The position numbers and the translations under genes were made by a program. From Taibaiella lutea (GTDB lineage: Bacteria; Bacteroidota; Bacteroidia; Chitinophagales; Chitinophagaceae), in NCBI RefSeq assembly GCF_008629695.1, contig NZ_VWSH01000001.1:89990-153989 (forward strand): a stretch of DNA of 64,000 bases, given 5' to 3'. This document shows positions 55,001-64,000 of this stretch, piece after piece; position 1 is the stretch's first letter; every line of letters starts with the position of its first letter. The notes below the pieces were generated by a model. The model had not been told where the DNA came from and ran no database searches. It worked only from the letters and a program-made list of their open reading frames with translations.

Positions 55001-56404
55001 TTGCGATTTATCCTGTTATTTGTTGTTTTGCTTTTTTCCTCCCTGCTTTCATCCGGTCAGGGAAATGAGGCATGTTACAATATTCAAAAAATAACGATCA
55101 CAGGAAGGCATAAGACTAAAGACAGGATTATATTAAGGGAACTGAGCTTCAGGGAAGGTGATTGTATTCCCAAATCGTCTTTCGACACTTTGAACGACCC
55201 GAATCTTTTACCTGTAAATGAATTTAACAGGAAACGACTGATCAATCTCAAGCTGTTTAATGAAGTTAAACTTACCTGGCATTTATTGGAGGGCAATGCT
55301 TATGAACTGGAAATAAATGTGGTTGACAGGTTTCCTGTCATTCCGGATCTGGCATTTGATTTTGCCGACAGAAATTTTAATGTGTGGTGGACAGAGCATA
55401 ATCATGATTTTTCAAGAATCAATCTTGGCGTTGCGTTGGTGAATAATAACTTCAGGGGGAATCATGAAACGATAGCGGTTCTGGGTCAAATAGGCTATAC
55501 ACAGAAAGTAGGCCTGACTTATGCGCGGCCATTTATAGATAAGGATCAAAAACATGGTTTCGGCGCTTCGGTATTCGGTTTGCAGAACCGGGAGATTGCC
55601 TATAAAACAGAAAGCAATAAGCTTAAATTCCTGCGGAGCGATAATAACTTCATGCAGCGACGTTTCGATGCTGCTGCATGGTATACATTCCGGCCTAAGT
55701 ATGCTTCGACACATTTGCTCCAATTGGGTTACCATCATTACTGGATAAGCGATACGATTGCTTACCTCAATCCAAATTATCTGGGTGATGGACATACACA
55801 GGAAAATGTAGTGCAATTGACATACCGGTACGAATATAACGGGGTTGACAATTGGGAATACCCTCTGACGGGTAAGCGGTTTATAGGTACACTGGACAAT
55901 AAATATGCTTTGGTAAATCAGAAATGGCAATCGTCGTTAAATATTCAGTTCGACCATTATTTCAAACTGTCGAAAAAATGGTATTTAGCGACGATATTGC
56001 GGGCAAAGGGCTCTGTACCACAGGACCAGCCGTATATTTTCAGGCAAAATCTGGGATATGATTATAGCTATGTGAGGGGCTATGAATATTATGTCATTGA
56101 CGGTTCCTGCTTTGGGATTGTGCGGTTGGATCTTAAACGGGAATTGCTAAACAAGAAAATTCTGCTACCTGTAAAGTATTTTGAAGTAATACCTATAAGG
56201 ATTTATGCCAAGGCATTTGCGGATGCAGGAATAGGCTATAATAAATATGCCGCTCTCGATGGTGATCAATTAAATAACAGGTTGCTGTATGCTGCAGGTT
56301 TTGGCATCGACATCATAACTTTGTATGATATTAAGGTGAGGGTTGAATACACGGTTAATCACCTGAATGAAAAAGGTTTATATTTACATAGAAATGGAGA
56401 ATAA
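55001..56404 (+). CDS. BamA/TamA-like outer-membrane protein with one POTRA
   Basis: 467 residues. Signal peptide (LLFVVLLFSSLLSSGQ), one POTRA-like domain at about 25-110 (YNIQKITITGRHKTKDRIILRELSFREGDCI...NRKRLINLKLFNEVKLTWHLLEGNAYELEINVVDRF), then a 16-strand-type barrel rich in aromatic/Gly pairs. The GKRFIGTLDNKY and RGYEYYVIDGSCFGIVRLDLKREL segments correspond to the conserved late strands with the RGY-type loop of the Omp85 family. One POTRA instead of the five of BamA suggests a specialised member. The TTG start at 55001 is the only one that keeps the signal peptide. Confidence 0.82.
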   Translation: MRFILLFVVLLFSSLLSSGQGNEACYNIQKITITGRHKTKDRIILRELSFREGDCIPKSSFDTLNDPNLLPVNEFNRKRLINLKLFNEVKLTWHLLEGNAYELEINVVDRFPVIPDLAFDFADRNFNVWWTEHNHDFSRINLGVALVNNNFRGNHETIAVLGQIGYTQKVGLTYARPFIDKDQKHGFGASVFGLQNREIAYKTESNKLKFLRSDNNFMQRRFDAAAWYTFRPKYASTHLLQLGYHHYWISDTIAYLNPNYLGDGHTQENVVQLTYRYEYNGVDNWEYPLTGKRFIGTLDNKYALVNQKWQSSLNIQFDHYFKLSKKWYLATILRAKGSVPQDQPYIFRQNLGYDYSYVRGYEYYVIDGSCFGIVRLDLKRELLNKKILLPVKYFEVIPIRIYAKAFADAGIGYNKYAALDGDQLNNRLLYAAGFGIDIITLYDIKVRVEYTVNHLNEKGLYLHRNGE

Positions 56405-56500
56405 ACAAGCCATCAGTTTATAGTGGTCAGCCGTTAATGAATAGAGCACCCGCGCGGGCATCTCTGTTTTTATCAAACAATAAAAAGACATTTCAAATAA

Positions 56501-57379
56501 ATGCTAATTGCTTTATACAATCGTGTGTTTGAAGAATCAGACATTCCATTGCTTCAACATACTTTTCAGATTTTAAGAGAGAACCATGTGCAGGTTACGG
56601 TTTATAAAGATTTTTATGAACGTATGCAGCCGCATGTTGAATTTAAAGAAACGCCTCTGCTATTTACAGGTTATGATGATCTCTGCCGTAATACCAATTG
56701 TATGATCAGCCTTGGCGGCGACGGTACGATGTTAGATACTATTTGTTTTATAGGGGATACAGGTATTCCGGTGATAGGCATTAATCTGGGCAGGTTAGGA
56801 TTTCTGGCTGCTATCCCTGAAAATGAAATTGATATTGCATTGGGAGGATTAATCCGCGGGGCTTATACAATTGATAAAAGGAGCTTGCTGCATCTGGATT
56901 CAAGCGTTCCGTTGTTTGGAGAAAGCCCTTTTGCGCTGAATGAATTTACATTGCACAGAAAGGATTCTTCTTCGATGATTAAGATACACACTTACCTGAA
57001 CGGAGAGTTTCTGAATACTTACTGGGCTGATGGGCTGATTGTCTCAACGCCTACAGGCAGCACAGGTTATTCCCTGAGCTGTAATGGCCCATTGGTTTTT
57101 CCGCAGACATCAAGTTTTGTAATTACTCCTGTTGCGCCGCACAATCTAAATATAAGGCCTATTGTGGTTCCTGACAATAATGTTATTTCATTTGAAGTGG
57201 AAGGCCGTACGGATAACTTTCTTTGTACACTGGACAGCCGGGTGGAAACTATTACAAGGAGTGTTCAACTGGCTATTAAAAAGGAAGATTTTTCTATAAA
57301 CCTTATCAGGCTTGATGAGCATAATTTTCTTAAAACAATTCGCCAAAAGTTGTATTGGGGAATTGATAGCCGAAATTAA
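56501..57379 (+). CDS. nadK: NAD kinase
   Basis: 292 residues. Phosphorylates NAD to NADP. The family motif GGDGT is at 72-76 (MISLGGDGTMLDT), followed by GINLGRLGFLAAI, NEFTLHRKDSSSMIKIHTYLNGEF, and the second core TYWADGLIVSTPTGSTGYSLSCNGPLV. Length and order fit bacterial NadK. ATG start at 56501, upstream of LemA on the same strand. Confidence 0.97.
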   Translation: MLIALYNRVFEESDIPLLQHTFQILRENHVQVTVYKDFYERMQPHVEFKETPLLFTGYDDLCRNTNCMISLGGDGTMLDTICFIGDTGIPVIGINLGRLGFLAAIPENEIDIALGGLIRGAYTIDKRSLLHLDSSVPLFGESPFALNEFTLHRKDSSSMIKIHTYLNGEFLNTYWADGLIVSTPTGSTGYSLSCNGPLVFPQTSSFVITPVAPHNLNIRPIVVPDNNVISFEVEGRTDNFLCTLDSRVETITRSVQLAIKKEDFSINLIRLDEHNFLKTIRQKLYWGIDSRN

Positions 57380-57461
57380 AATAGTATTACCCGAAATTTT
57401 ACCGAAAGGGGTTTGGGAACTCAATTTTATACTTATTTTTGAATAAATAAAATACATAAAA

Positions 57462-58055
57462 ATGAAAAAAGGTCTTTTAGTAACGCTTGCTATTTTAGCC
57501 ATTGTACTCATTGGAGGATGCAGCATATACAAAAGTTATCAAAATGGATTAAACAAATCATGGAACGAAGTAGAAGCCAAATGGGCTGATGTTCAGAATC
57601 AGTATCAACGTCGTGCTGATCTTATAGACAATTTAGTGGCAACAGTAAAGGGCGCTGCTGCGCACGAGCAAAATACATTAACAGCTGTTATTGAAGCAAG
57701 GGCCAAAGCAACACAAATGAATGTGAACGCATCTGACCTGACTCCTGAAAAGATGCAGGAATTTCAACAAGCTCAGGGACAATTGAGCCAGGCGTTAGGC
57801 CGTTTGATGGTTGTTTCGGAAGCTTATCCCGATTTAAAAGTAAATCAAAACTTCCTGGCATTACAAGATCAGATTGAAGGAACAGAGAATAGAATTACTA
57901 CAAGCCGGAAATATTACAACGATGTTGTATTGGTTTATAATACAAAAGTCACCAATTTCCCAACCAATATAGTGGCGGGCGCTATGGGCTTTCAGAAACG
58001 TCCGACTTTCAGCGCAGATAAAGATGCACAAAAAGCGCCTAAAGTTCAGTTCTAA
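57462..58055 (+). CDS. LemA family protein
   Basis: 197 residues. N-terminal membrane helix (MKKGLLVTLAILAIVLIGGC; the GGC may be a lipobox), then NGLNKSWNEVEAKWADVQNQYQRRADLIDNLVATVKGAAAHE, the LemA hallmark, and a helical bundle ending with RKYYNDVVLVYNTKVTNFPTNIVA. Probably faces the periplasm. It is followed by a terminator at 58076 and two TPM genes, a recurring LemA-TPM neighbourhood in bacteria. Confidence 0.93.
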   Translation: MKKGLLVTLAILAIVLIGGCSIYKSYQNGLNKSWNEVEAKWADVQNQYQRRADLIDNLVATVKGAAAHEQNTLTAVIEARAKATQMNVNASDLTPEKMQEFQQAQGQLSQALGRLMVVSEAYPDLKVNQNFLALQDQIEGTENRITTSRKYYNDVVLVYNTKVTNFPTNIVAGAMGFQKRPTFSADKDAQKAPKVQF

Positions 58056-58075
58056 ACACAGCAATACTTATTCAC

Positions 58076-58101
58076 AAAAAGGCGGTTAATACCGCTTTTT
58101 T
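58076..58101 (+). terminator. Terminator after LemA
   Basis: 11-bp stem (58076-58086 with 58091-58101, one G-T pair), TAAT loop, T-run. 20 bp after the LemA stop. Confidence 0.75.
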
Positions 58102-58115
58102 AATTTCATACAACC

Positions 58116-58580
58116 ATGTTTGGATTATTGAAATCAAAGAAGGAACCTTTAATAGCGGATGCTGAACAACGAAAAATTGTAGAGGCTATCAAAAAGGCGG
58201 AACGCAATACTTCGGGAGAGGTACGTGTCTTTGTGGAATCGCGCTGCAGCTATGTTGATGCAATGGACAGAGCGAAGGAAATATTTTTCAAATTACAAAT
58301 GGACAGGACGGAAGAACATAATGGTGTATTGGTGTATGTTGCGCTTGAAGACCGTCAGATGGCTTTGTACGGAGATGAAGGTATTTATAAAAAGACCGGG
58401 GGAGACCCTTATTGGGTTTATGAATTGAATATGATGAAACGTTCGTTTCAGGAAGGCAAAATAGCGGATGGTATTGCAAATTGCGTTATAAATATAGGTA
58501 CAGCATTAGCACAACATTTTCCGTATAATATTGACACTGACAAAAACGAACTGCCTGACGATATCGTTTTCGGCAATTAA
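58116..58580 (+). CDS. TPM domain protein, cytosolic type
   Basis: 154 residues without signal peptide or membrane helix. TPM_phosphatase-fold landmarks: EQRKIVEAIKKAERNTSGEVRVFVESR, KEIFFKLQMDRTEEHNGVLVYVALEDRQMALYGDEGIYKK. TPM domains (first described in Psb32 and YgcG) are small and often found next to LemA. Start 58116 is 14 bp after a terminator, so its promoter must overlap that hairpin or some read-through occurs. Followed 18 bp later by a second TPM gene. Confidence 0.88.
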   Translation: MFGLLKSKKEPLIADAEQRKIVEAIKKAERNTSGEVRVFVESRCSYVDAMDRAKEIFFKLQMDRTEEHNGVLVYVALEDRQMALYGDEGIYKKTGGDPYWVYELNMMKRSFQEGKIADGIANCVINIGTALAQHFPYNIDTDKNELPDDIVFGN

Positions 58581-58598
58581 CTGCAAAGAAAAAATAAA

Positions 58599-59405
58599 AT
58601 GAAATCATTATTCTTAAAAAGACTGGCAGCCTTCGGCCTGTTGTTGCTGCTGACTTTGACCGCGTTTGCAGATGATTCAAAGGAATATCCGCAACCAATG
58701 AATCCGCCAAGACTGGTCAATGATTTTGCCGGCATGATGAATCCGGATCAGCAGGCTGATCTGGAACAGATATTACTGAATTACGAAAAGGCCAGTTCTA
58801 CGCAAATAGCTATTGTTACTGTCCAGACGCTGAATGACCATGATGTGGCCGAATATACCATTGAACTGGCGCACAGGTGGCAAATAGGCCAAAGCAAAAA
58901 AAACAATGGTGTTTTAATTCTTGCATCGGCAGGTGACAGAAAAATGTGGATTGCTACGGGCTACGGCATGGAAGGGGTGTTGCCGGATGCTCTGGTAGGA
59001 AGGATTGTAAGGAATGAAATGCGGCCTGAATTTAAAGACGGCAATTATTATCAGGGTTTTAAAAACGCGGTCAGCGCTATTATAGCCGCAAGCAAAGGGG
59101 AATATACGAATGAAGACAAGGGTTCTGATGATCGTAAAGGTACGGGGGCAGGGTTTATTGTTTTGTTTATAATTATTATCATCGTTCTTGCCGTCATAAA
59201 AGGTGGCGGTGGCAGAGGCGGTGGCAATTATATGAGCCGCAGAGGCGGCGATTTCCTTACAGGTGCCATTATCGGAAGTTTATTGAATGGCGGCGGAAGA
59301 AGTGGCGGCGGTTCATGGGGAGGAGGAAGCAGCGGAGGTGGCGGCGGTTTCGGTGGTTTTGGCGGCGGCGGTTTTGGCGGCGGCGGAGCCGGAGGTAGCT
59401 GGTAG
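58599..59405 (+). CDS. TPM domain protein, exported with Gly-rich tail (YgcG-like)
   Basis: 268 residues. Signal peptide (to about residue 25), TPM domain about 33-165 (PRLVNDFAGMMNPDQQADLEQILLNYEKASSTQIAIVTVQTLNDHDVAEYTIELAHRWQIGQSKKNNGVLIL), a membrane helix at about 185-205 (AGFIVLFIIIIIVLAVI), and a low-complexity Gly/Ser tail. Classical YgcG layout. Operon with the upstream TPM gene. Gly-rich tails of this type are common and their role is unknown. Confidence 0.92.
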   Translation: MKSLFLKRLAAFGLLLLLTLTAFADDSKEYPQPMNPPRLVNDFAGMMNPDQQADLEQILLNYEKASSTQIAIVTVQTLNDHDVAEYTIELAHRWQIGQSKKNNGVLILASAGDRKMWIATGYGMEGVLPDALVGRIVRNEMRPEFKDGNYYQGFKNAVSAIIAASKGEYTNEDKGSDDRKGTGAGFIVLFIIIIIVLAVIKGGGGRGGGNYMSRRGGDFLTGAIIGSLLNGGGRSGGGSWGGGSSGGGGGFGGFGGGGFGGGGAGGSW

Positions 59406-59549
59406 ATGTTAGACGTTAGATATGAAATATGAGATGTGGATGTGGATGTTGAATTTAAGATGGTGAATGATAGATGTATGAAATCCTGTCTCTCTAATTT
59501 GATATATTTTTAAACTAAACCATAAATAAAAAAATCAAACCAAAGGAAA

Positions 59550-60347
59550 ATGATAAGCAATCACGAAATTGATTACAGGATTGTAGGAGAAGAAATGCAG
59601 TATGTAGAGATTGAACTTGATCCTAACGAAACTGCAGTTGCAGAACCCGGCGCCTTCATGATGATGGATGACGGTATTGCAATGTCAACGATTTTTGGAG
59701 ACGGCAGTAACCAGCAACAACAAAGCGGGCTGTTGGGCAAACTGTTCAGCGCCGGGAAAAGAATGTTGTCCGGCGCCAATTTATTCATGACCACTTATAC
59801 TAACATGGGTCAGGGAAAGAAACATGTTTCTTTTGCGGCGCCTTATCCGGGTAAAATCATTCCTATAGATTTACTGAGACTCGGAGGAAGGGTTATCTGT
59901 CAGAAAGATAGTTTTCTTTGCGCTGCTAAGGGCGTTTCTATTGATATAGAATTTCAGCGTAAACTTGGCACAGGGCTTTTTGGTGGCGAGGGCTTCATTA
60001 TGCAACGGTTGGACGGCGATGGCATGGCTTTCATGCATGCGGGCGGACATGTGGTGGAACGCGAATTAATACCGGGAGAAGTTGTTAAGATTGACACAGG
60101 TTGTATTGTGGCATTTACTTCTTCGGTTCAATACGATATTGAATTTATCGGAGGTATTAAAAATACATTGTTTGGTGGCGAAGGTGTGTTCTTTGCAACA
60201 TTGCGCGGCCCCGGAAAGGTATGGATACAAACATTGCCGATAAGCAGGCTGGCTGGAAGAATATTAAGTTATGGAACTTACAAACGCAAAGAAGAAGGCA
60301 GTATACTGGGAGGATTAGGCAATTTGCTGGACGGAGACGGGATATAA
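59550..60347 (+). CDS. AIM24 / TIGR00266 family protein
   Basis: 265 residues. Beta-rich AIM24 fold: ISNHEIDYRIVGEEMQYVEIELDPNETAVAEPGAFMMMDDGI, FFATLRGPGKVWIQTLPISRLAGRI near the C-terminus, and a central FAAPYPGKIIPIDL...GGRVICQKDSFLCAA. Function in bacteria is unknown; the yeast relative is mitochondrial. A 145-bp gap separates it from the TPM gene; it ends in a strong terminator. Confidence 0.9.
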   Translation: MISNHEIDYRIVGEEMQYVEIELDPNETAVAEPGAFMMMDDGIAMSTIFGDGSNQQQQSGLLGKLFSAGKRMLSGANLFMTTYTNMGQGKKHVSFAAPYPGKIIPIDLLRLGGRVICQKDSFLCAAKGVSIDIEFQRKLGTGLFGGEGFIMQRLDGDGMAFMHAGGHVVERELIPGEVVKIDTGCIVAFTSSVQYDIEFIGGIKNTLFGGEGVFFATLRGPGKVWIQTLPISRLAGRILSYGTYKRKEEGSILGGLGNLLDGDGI

Positions 60348-60364
60348 GCGTTGAAGACCTTTCC

Positions 60365-60398
60365 AAAAGGAGGAATCACTTATGTGATTCCTCCTTTT
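60365..60398 (+). terminator. Terminator of the AIM24 gene
   Basis: 15-bp perfect stem (60365-60379 with 60384-60398), TTAT loop and T-run. Confidence 0.92.
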
Positions 60399-60549
60399 TT
60401 GTACCATAAATACTGTGCCATTTCTTAATAACATTATAGTAAGCATTATTGTGTCATTGTTTTTAAACAAAAATGTCTGAAATGTATTATAGTGTTGATT
60501 CAGTATGATTTTTTGCGCTGAAATTCAATGACCATTTTAACCTATACCT

Positions 60550-61761
60550 ATGTCGGACTTAGCAAATCGATTGATTAATTTTAATAAAACCCGCCTTGCC
60601 AATGTACTTCAATATAAATACGATGCTATGGCAGAAAACATTTTTCGTTTTTACAGAGGCACCTGTCATATCTTCTATGAAAACCTTCAAAAAATAAAGA
60701 ACATCCCTAAATCACCGCTGACATGGATTTGCGGCGATTTACACCTTGAAAACTTCGGTAGTTATAAGGCAGACAACAAACTTGTATATTTTGATCTGAA
60801 TGATTTTGATGAATGCATTAAGGCTCCCGCGCTTTGGGAGGTATTACGGCTGATTACAAGTATTTTCATCGCCTTTATTTCATTGGATATAGATCAGGAT
60901 CAGGCAGTAAACCTGGCTACGCTTTTTATAAAAACATATAGCCTTACTTTAGCCAGGGGTAAAGCTGTGAGTATCGAACCCAGAACAGCAAAAGGAATTG
61001 TTTGCCAATTTCTGAAGGGCGCAGATAAAAACAGTTATAAAGATATACTGGCTAAAAGGACTAAAACAAAACATAACAAGGTTATCTTCTCGCTGAAGCA
61101 TGAAAGGCACTTTCAGCTTGATAAGAAACTGAAGGAACAGCTTATAGAGCACATGACAAAATGGATAAGGCTGAACAATAACAGTCCTTATAATTATGAA
61201 GTGAAGGATGCTATCTTCCGGCTGGCAGGCACGGGAAGCATAGGAGTGAAGCGTTATCTGTTCCTGTTAAAAAGTACAAAATCGAAAGATGATTATCTGC
61301 TTATCGACATGAAACAAGCTTTACCTTCTTCTTTACAACCATTTTTAAGAAACAGGCAACCCGAATGGCAATCTGACGCGGAAAGAGTTATAGCAATCCA
61401 GCAACGAATGCAGAATATGTCGTCTTCTATGCTAAGCACTTCTGAATTTCAGAATGACCATTATGTGATGCAGGAATTACAACCGGTAAAGGACACTTTG
61501 AAATTTAAGATGATTAAAGATCAATACCGCCATCTTTATCAGGTTATTGATGATATGGCTGTACTTACTGCGTCGTCGCAAATACGCTCCGGGGGAACAG
61601 ATGGCTCGGCAACTATAGATGAACTTAAAGCGTTTGGAAATTCCAAAGACTGGCAGGATGAGATATTAATGTGTGCTATTCAGTTAGCAGCAATAGTCAA
61701 GCAAGATTATAAGCAGTATTTGAAGGATTACAGAAGAGGTGCATTTAATCAGGAAACCTGA
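60550..61761 (+). CDS. DUF2252 family protein
   Basis: 403 residues. Kinase-like pattern of DUF2252: FRFYRGTCHIFYENL, WICGDLHLENFGSYKADNKLVYFDLNDFDECIKAPALWEVLRL, in which the GDLHxxNFG and DxNDFD motifs correspond to catalytic and metal loops of aminoglycoside-phosphotransferase-like folds, and a C-terminal helical region. Activity is unproven. Monocistronic, convergent with queA. Confidence 0.88.
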   Translation: MSDLANRLINFNKTRLANVLQYKYDAMAENIFRFYRGTCHIFYENLQKIKNIPKSPLTWICGDLHLENFGSYKADNKLVYFDLNDFDECIKAPALWEVLRLITSIFIAFISLDIDQDQAVNLATLFIKTYSLTLARGKAVSIEPRTAKGIVCQFLKGADKNSYKDILAKRTKTKHNKVIFSLKHERHFQLDKKLKEQLIEHMTKWIRLNNNSPYNYEVKDAIFRLAGTGSIGVKRYLFLLKSTKSKDDYLLIDMKQALPSSLQPFLRNRQPEWQSDAERVIAIQQRMQNMSSSMLSTSEFQNDHYVMQELQPVKDTLKFKMIKDQYRHLYQVIDDMAVLTASSQIRSGGTDGSATIDELKAFGNSKDWQDEILMCAIQLAAIVKQDYKQYLKDYRRGAFNQET

Positions 61762-61773
61762 TTTCAAAAGTCA

Positions 61774-63006
61774 TCAATGCTTCCAGAGCAAACAACCGTC
61801 ACCATAACTCAAGAACCTGAAATCGCGCATCAGTGCGTACTCGTATATTTCACGCCAGGCCTCGCCTACTAATGCGGATACAAGCAGCAATAAGGTGGAT
61901 TGAGGCTGATGAAAGTTGGTAACCAATCCTTGTATTACCCTGAACTGATAGCCGGGGGCAATGATAATCTGGGTACGCATGATGATCTTTTGCTGCTTTT
62001 GTTGCTGCAGGTATTGCAATACTGCTTTATATGACTCTATCGCAGTCATTTCACTATCCTTATCATAAGGATACCATTGCGGCACTGCAATGCCTTCGAG
62101 GGAATCAATATCTTTTCTGTGTAAGCGAACGCCAAGCCAATAAAGGCTTTCGAGTGTTCTTGAAGATGTAGTACCGACTGCAACAACTGGCAAATTTTGT
62201 TCCAGCTGCTTAATGACTTGCTGCAATAATTCCGGTGAAGCTTCCAACCATTCTGCATGCATATCATGGCCTTCCATCGTATCGCTCTTCACAGGCTTAA
62301 ATGTTCCTGCTCCGACATGTAATGTTACAAAGCCCGTTTTAAGCTGCTTTTCAGATAAGCGTTGTAACAATGATGTAGTAAAATGCAAGGCAGCAGTAGG
62401 AGCAGCTACACTTCCTTCATGCTGTGCAAAAATAGTCTGATAACGTTCTTTATCTTCCGCATCCGCCTCTCTGTTCAGATAAGGAGGCAAGGGCACTTTT
62501 CCTGCAATCTGCAATGCTTCTGCAAAAGAATATTTTTTATTCCAATTTAGCTTCAAAATGAAATATCCCTGTTGTTTCTCAGCAACCGCAGCTTTTAATT
62601 GCAGATCATTTACTGCATCATCCGCAACCGATAATTGTAATACCTGTTCATCTTTCCATTTGGCTGCACCGCCTACAAGACATTTCCAATATACTTCTCC
62701 GTATTGCAGCATCGCTGTCTGAACATCGGGATATCGTTCATCTGCTTCCAGACAAAATACTTCAATTTTTGCTCCGGTAGGCTTTTGAAAAAGCAGCCTT
62801 GCGTGAATTACTTTTGTCTCATTAAAAATAAGCAAGGTATTTCCGGGCAGATATTGATCCAGGTTCCGGTATACATCTTCCGTAATTTTAGCACCTTCAA
62901 ATACGAGCAGCCTGGACGCATCTCTTTCTGACAGAGGATATCGCGCGATTTTTGCATCAGGAAGATGATAGGTAAAATCTTTTATTTGCAGTAAAGAAGG
63001 GTGCAT
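61774..63006 (-). CDS. queA: tRNA preQ1 ribosyltransferase-isomerase QueA
   Basis: 410 residues. SAM-dependent enzyme that turns preQ1 in the tRNA wobble position into epoxyqueuosine. Landmarks: FTYHLPDAKIARYPLSERDASRLLVFEG, NTLLIFNETKVIHARL, GSVAAPTAALHFT, TLHVGAGTFKPV, AVGTTSSRTLESL, TNFHQPQSTLLLLVSALVG. It is longer than the E. coli protein (about 356) by loop insertions. Convergent with the DUF2252 gene. Confidence 0.95.
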   Translation of the reverse strand: MHPSLLQIKDFTYHLPDAKIARYPLSERDASRLLVFEGAKITEDVYRNLDQYLPGNTLLIFNETKVIHARLLFQKPTGAKIEVFCLEADERYPDVQTAMLQYGEVYWKCLVGGAAKWKDEQVLQLSVADDAVNDLQLKAAVAEKQQGYFILKLNWNKKYSFAEALQIAGKVPLPPYLNREADAEDKERYQTIFAQHEGSVAAPTAALHFTTSLLQRLSEKQLKTGFVTLHVGAGTFKPVKSDTMEGHDMHAEWLEASPELLQQVIKQLEQNLPVVAVGTTSSRTLESLYWLGVRLHRKDIDSLEGIAVPQWYPYDKDSEMTAIESYKAVLQYLQQQKQQKIIMRTQIIIAPGYQFRVIQGLVTNFHQPQSTLLLLVSALVGEAWREIYEYALMRDFRFLSYGDGCLLWKH

Positions 63007-63098
63007 TCTTGGATGTTAGATGTTGGATGTTAGATTTCCTGTCTCAAATAAGGGTAGTTGGATACTAACATCGAATATTAGAAAATCAGCAAATAATT

Positions 63099-63761
63099 TT
63101 ATTGATTAAGGAAGAAACAAAAAACTTCCTTTGGCCCGTGAACGCCTGTTACCAATGTTTTTTCAATGTCGGCAGTGCGGCTTGGTCCGGTATTCAGATT
63201 AATCATGGACGGGAGCTGGTCGTTATATTTTTGCTTCAAAAATTGTAAGCCATCCCCGATATCGGCAACAATCTGATGTGCCTGTAAAACCACAATATGT
63301 ACCGGAAAATATACAGGCGCTACCCTACCGTGATTCTGATGGCTGCTAAGAAGAAAACTTCCGGTCCTTGCTATGGCTGTTTCACAGTCGGTAATGCAAG
63401 CTTGTGCATGGTCATGCTTCGGATTAAATTCCCGTACAAAAGAAACGCCATTATTCACAAGGTAAGAGAACAATGGTTTATGTGCACAAAGCACTTCCGT
63501 CCAGCCACGGCTTTCAGCTAATAATTTAAGATTGGCCAAAAGATCTTCCTGTGTGTTGCAAAATACAAAATGCCCGCCCGCATTGGTAAATGAAGCAGCA
63601 AAATGTTCTTCCATTGTACCCTCGTTCATTGTTGCAAAAAGGGATGCAATTTTTGTTTTTTCCACTTCCGGAAATGGCAATGAAATGGCATCTTCCTGCA
63701 AAGCAGTCCTGATTTTCCGCAATATATTTTCCTTGGCCTTGGATGTTTTGAATGTTTGCAT
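63099..63761 (-). CDS. LUD-domain protein (LutC-like)
   Basis: 220 residues. N-terminal basic helix (KAKENILRKIRTAL), then the LUD domain: FVFCNTQEDLLANL, ITDCETAIARTGSFLLSSHQ, GRVAPVYFPVHIVVL and INLNTGPSRTADIEKTLVTGVHGPKEV. Fits LutC of the lactate oxidation complex LutABC. LutA and LutB are not adjacent on the right; only the xerD gene follows upstream. Possibly a different partner. Confidence 0.87.
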   Translation of the reverse strand: MQTFKTSKAKENILRKIRTALQEDAISLPFPEVEKTKIASLFATMNEGTMEEHFAASFTNAGGHFVFCNTQEDLLANLKLLAESRGWTEVLCAHKPLFSYLVNNGVSFVREFNPKHDHAQACITDCETAIARTGSFLLSSHQNHGRVAPVYFPVHIVVLQAHQIVADIGDGLQFLKQKYNDQLPSMINLNTGPSRTADIEKTLVTGVHGPKEVFCFFLNQ

Positions 63762-63804
63762 ACAACGTAAAACGGTTCAGCGGACGAAGTTAAATGATTT
63801 ATGG

Positions 63805-64000
63805 TTAATGAAAACGGGGATGGTATTTTTCCAATGTCATACGCAGGAAATTCCGGTCGAGATGTGTGTATATTTCTGTAGTGGTAATACTTTCATGTCC
63901 CAGCATTTCCTGAACTGCTCTCAAATCCGCGCCACCTTCCACAAGATGGGTAGCAAAGCTATGCCTTAAAGTATGCGGATGAATATTCTTTCTGATACCC
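63805..64000 (-). CDS. xerD: Tyrosine recombinase XerD, C-terminal part (cut by window edge)
   Basis: Minus strand, partial: [43 protein letters not shown]-type sequence (here [12 protein letters not shown]...[14 protein letters not shown]), with catalytic His/Arg of HxLRH, the second His and the Tyr nucleophile all present, ending ...LEKYHPRFH. XerD resolves chromosome dimers with XerC. The assignment to XerD rather than XerC or a phage integrase rests on the typical core-gene motif and location. Confidence 0.8.
   Translation of the reverse strand, partial: GIRKNIHPHTLRHSFATHLVEGGADLRAVQEMLGHESITTTEIYTHLDRNFLRMTLEKYHPRFH

Noticed and set aside
59200-59400. Gly-rich repeat stretch seen as a possible noncoding repeat.
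   Set aside because: It is the in-frame Gly/Ser tail of the YgcG-like TPM protein.
1-64000. CRISPR arrays, restriction or abortive-infection cassettes, prophage structural genes, rRNA.
   Set aside because: No regularly spaced repeats and no recognisable genes of these types were seen on either strand.

Overview
The window looks like a chromosomal piece of a Bacteroidota bacterium, most likely of the family Chitinophagaceae. Reasons: AT-rich DNA, a type IX secretion (T9SS) sorting tail on a GH16 enzyme, Bacteroidota-type regulators (receiver-CRP fusion, LytTR, PAS kinases, a CheB-CheR-kinase fusion), weak Shine-Dalgarno signals, one good TAnnTTTG promoter box, and families typical of the phylum (YceI, DUF1003, DUF892, DUF3494 ice-binding, TPM).

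The window has two halves. Positions 1 to about 46.6 kb are an accessory, gene-poor, decaying region with long gaps and many broken genes. From about 46.7 kb (tRNA-Lys) to the end it is a dense, intact core region.

Accessory half, left to right: a fatty-acid desaturase and a zinc alcohol dehydrogenase; a truncated transposase; a UvrA2-type ATPase without the UvrB-binding domain; small unknown genes and a DUF1003 membrane protein; a GH16 glycosidase broken by an in-frame TGA; a decayed stretch with a serine-recombinase relic; an operon of a PEP-mutase-like enzyme, a DinB protein and an SRPBCC protein opposite a GlxA-type regulator; a double-PAS histidine kinase facing a lone receiver; a second, nonsense-mutated copy of the desaturase with its flanks (24-kb spaced direct repeat); an operon alcohol dehydrogenase - YceI - outer-membrane barrel - coiled-coil protein; a PAS kinase with a receiver-CRP regulator; a receiver with a DUF892 ferritin-like gene, next to a deleted copy of the receiver; a 1186-residue CheB-CheR-PAS-kinase fusion; a free-standing Hint-like protein; a second recombinase tail; a frameshifted LytTR regulator; and an apparently intact IS transposase. 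Two recombinase tails, a repeated GGTNACC motif and a weak copy of the tRNA-Lys 3' end at 13.25 kb suggest a decayed island of about 33 kb inserted at tRNA-Lys.

Core half: MBL hydrolase, sodium:solute symporter with a 32-residue partner, an iron-sulfur RfbH-type dehydratase, a membrane-anchored MutS-like ATPase, an Nramp-UspA fusion, a BamA/TamA-like protein, NAD kinase, LemA and two TPM proteins, an AIM24-like protein, DUF2252, QueA, a LUD/LutC protein and the C-terminal part of XerD at the edge.

The accessory half is mainly a signalling and stress-response region (three kinases, four receiver-type proteins, DUF892, UvrA2, metabolic dehydrogenases) being eroded by nonsense mutations, frameshifts and microhomology deletions. 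I see no CRISPR array, rRNA operon, complete prophage or recognised defence system.
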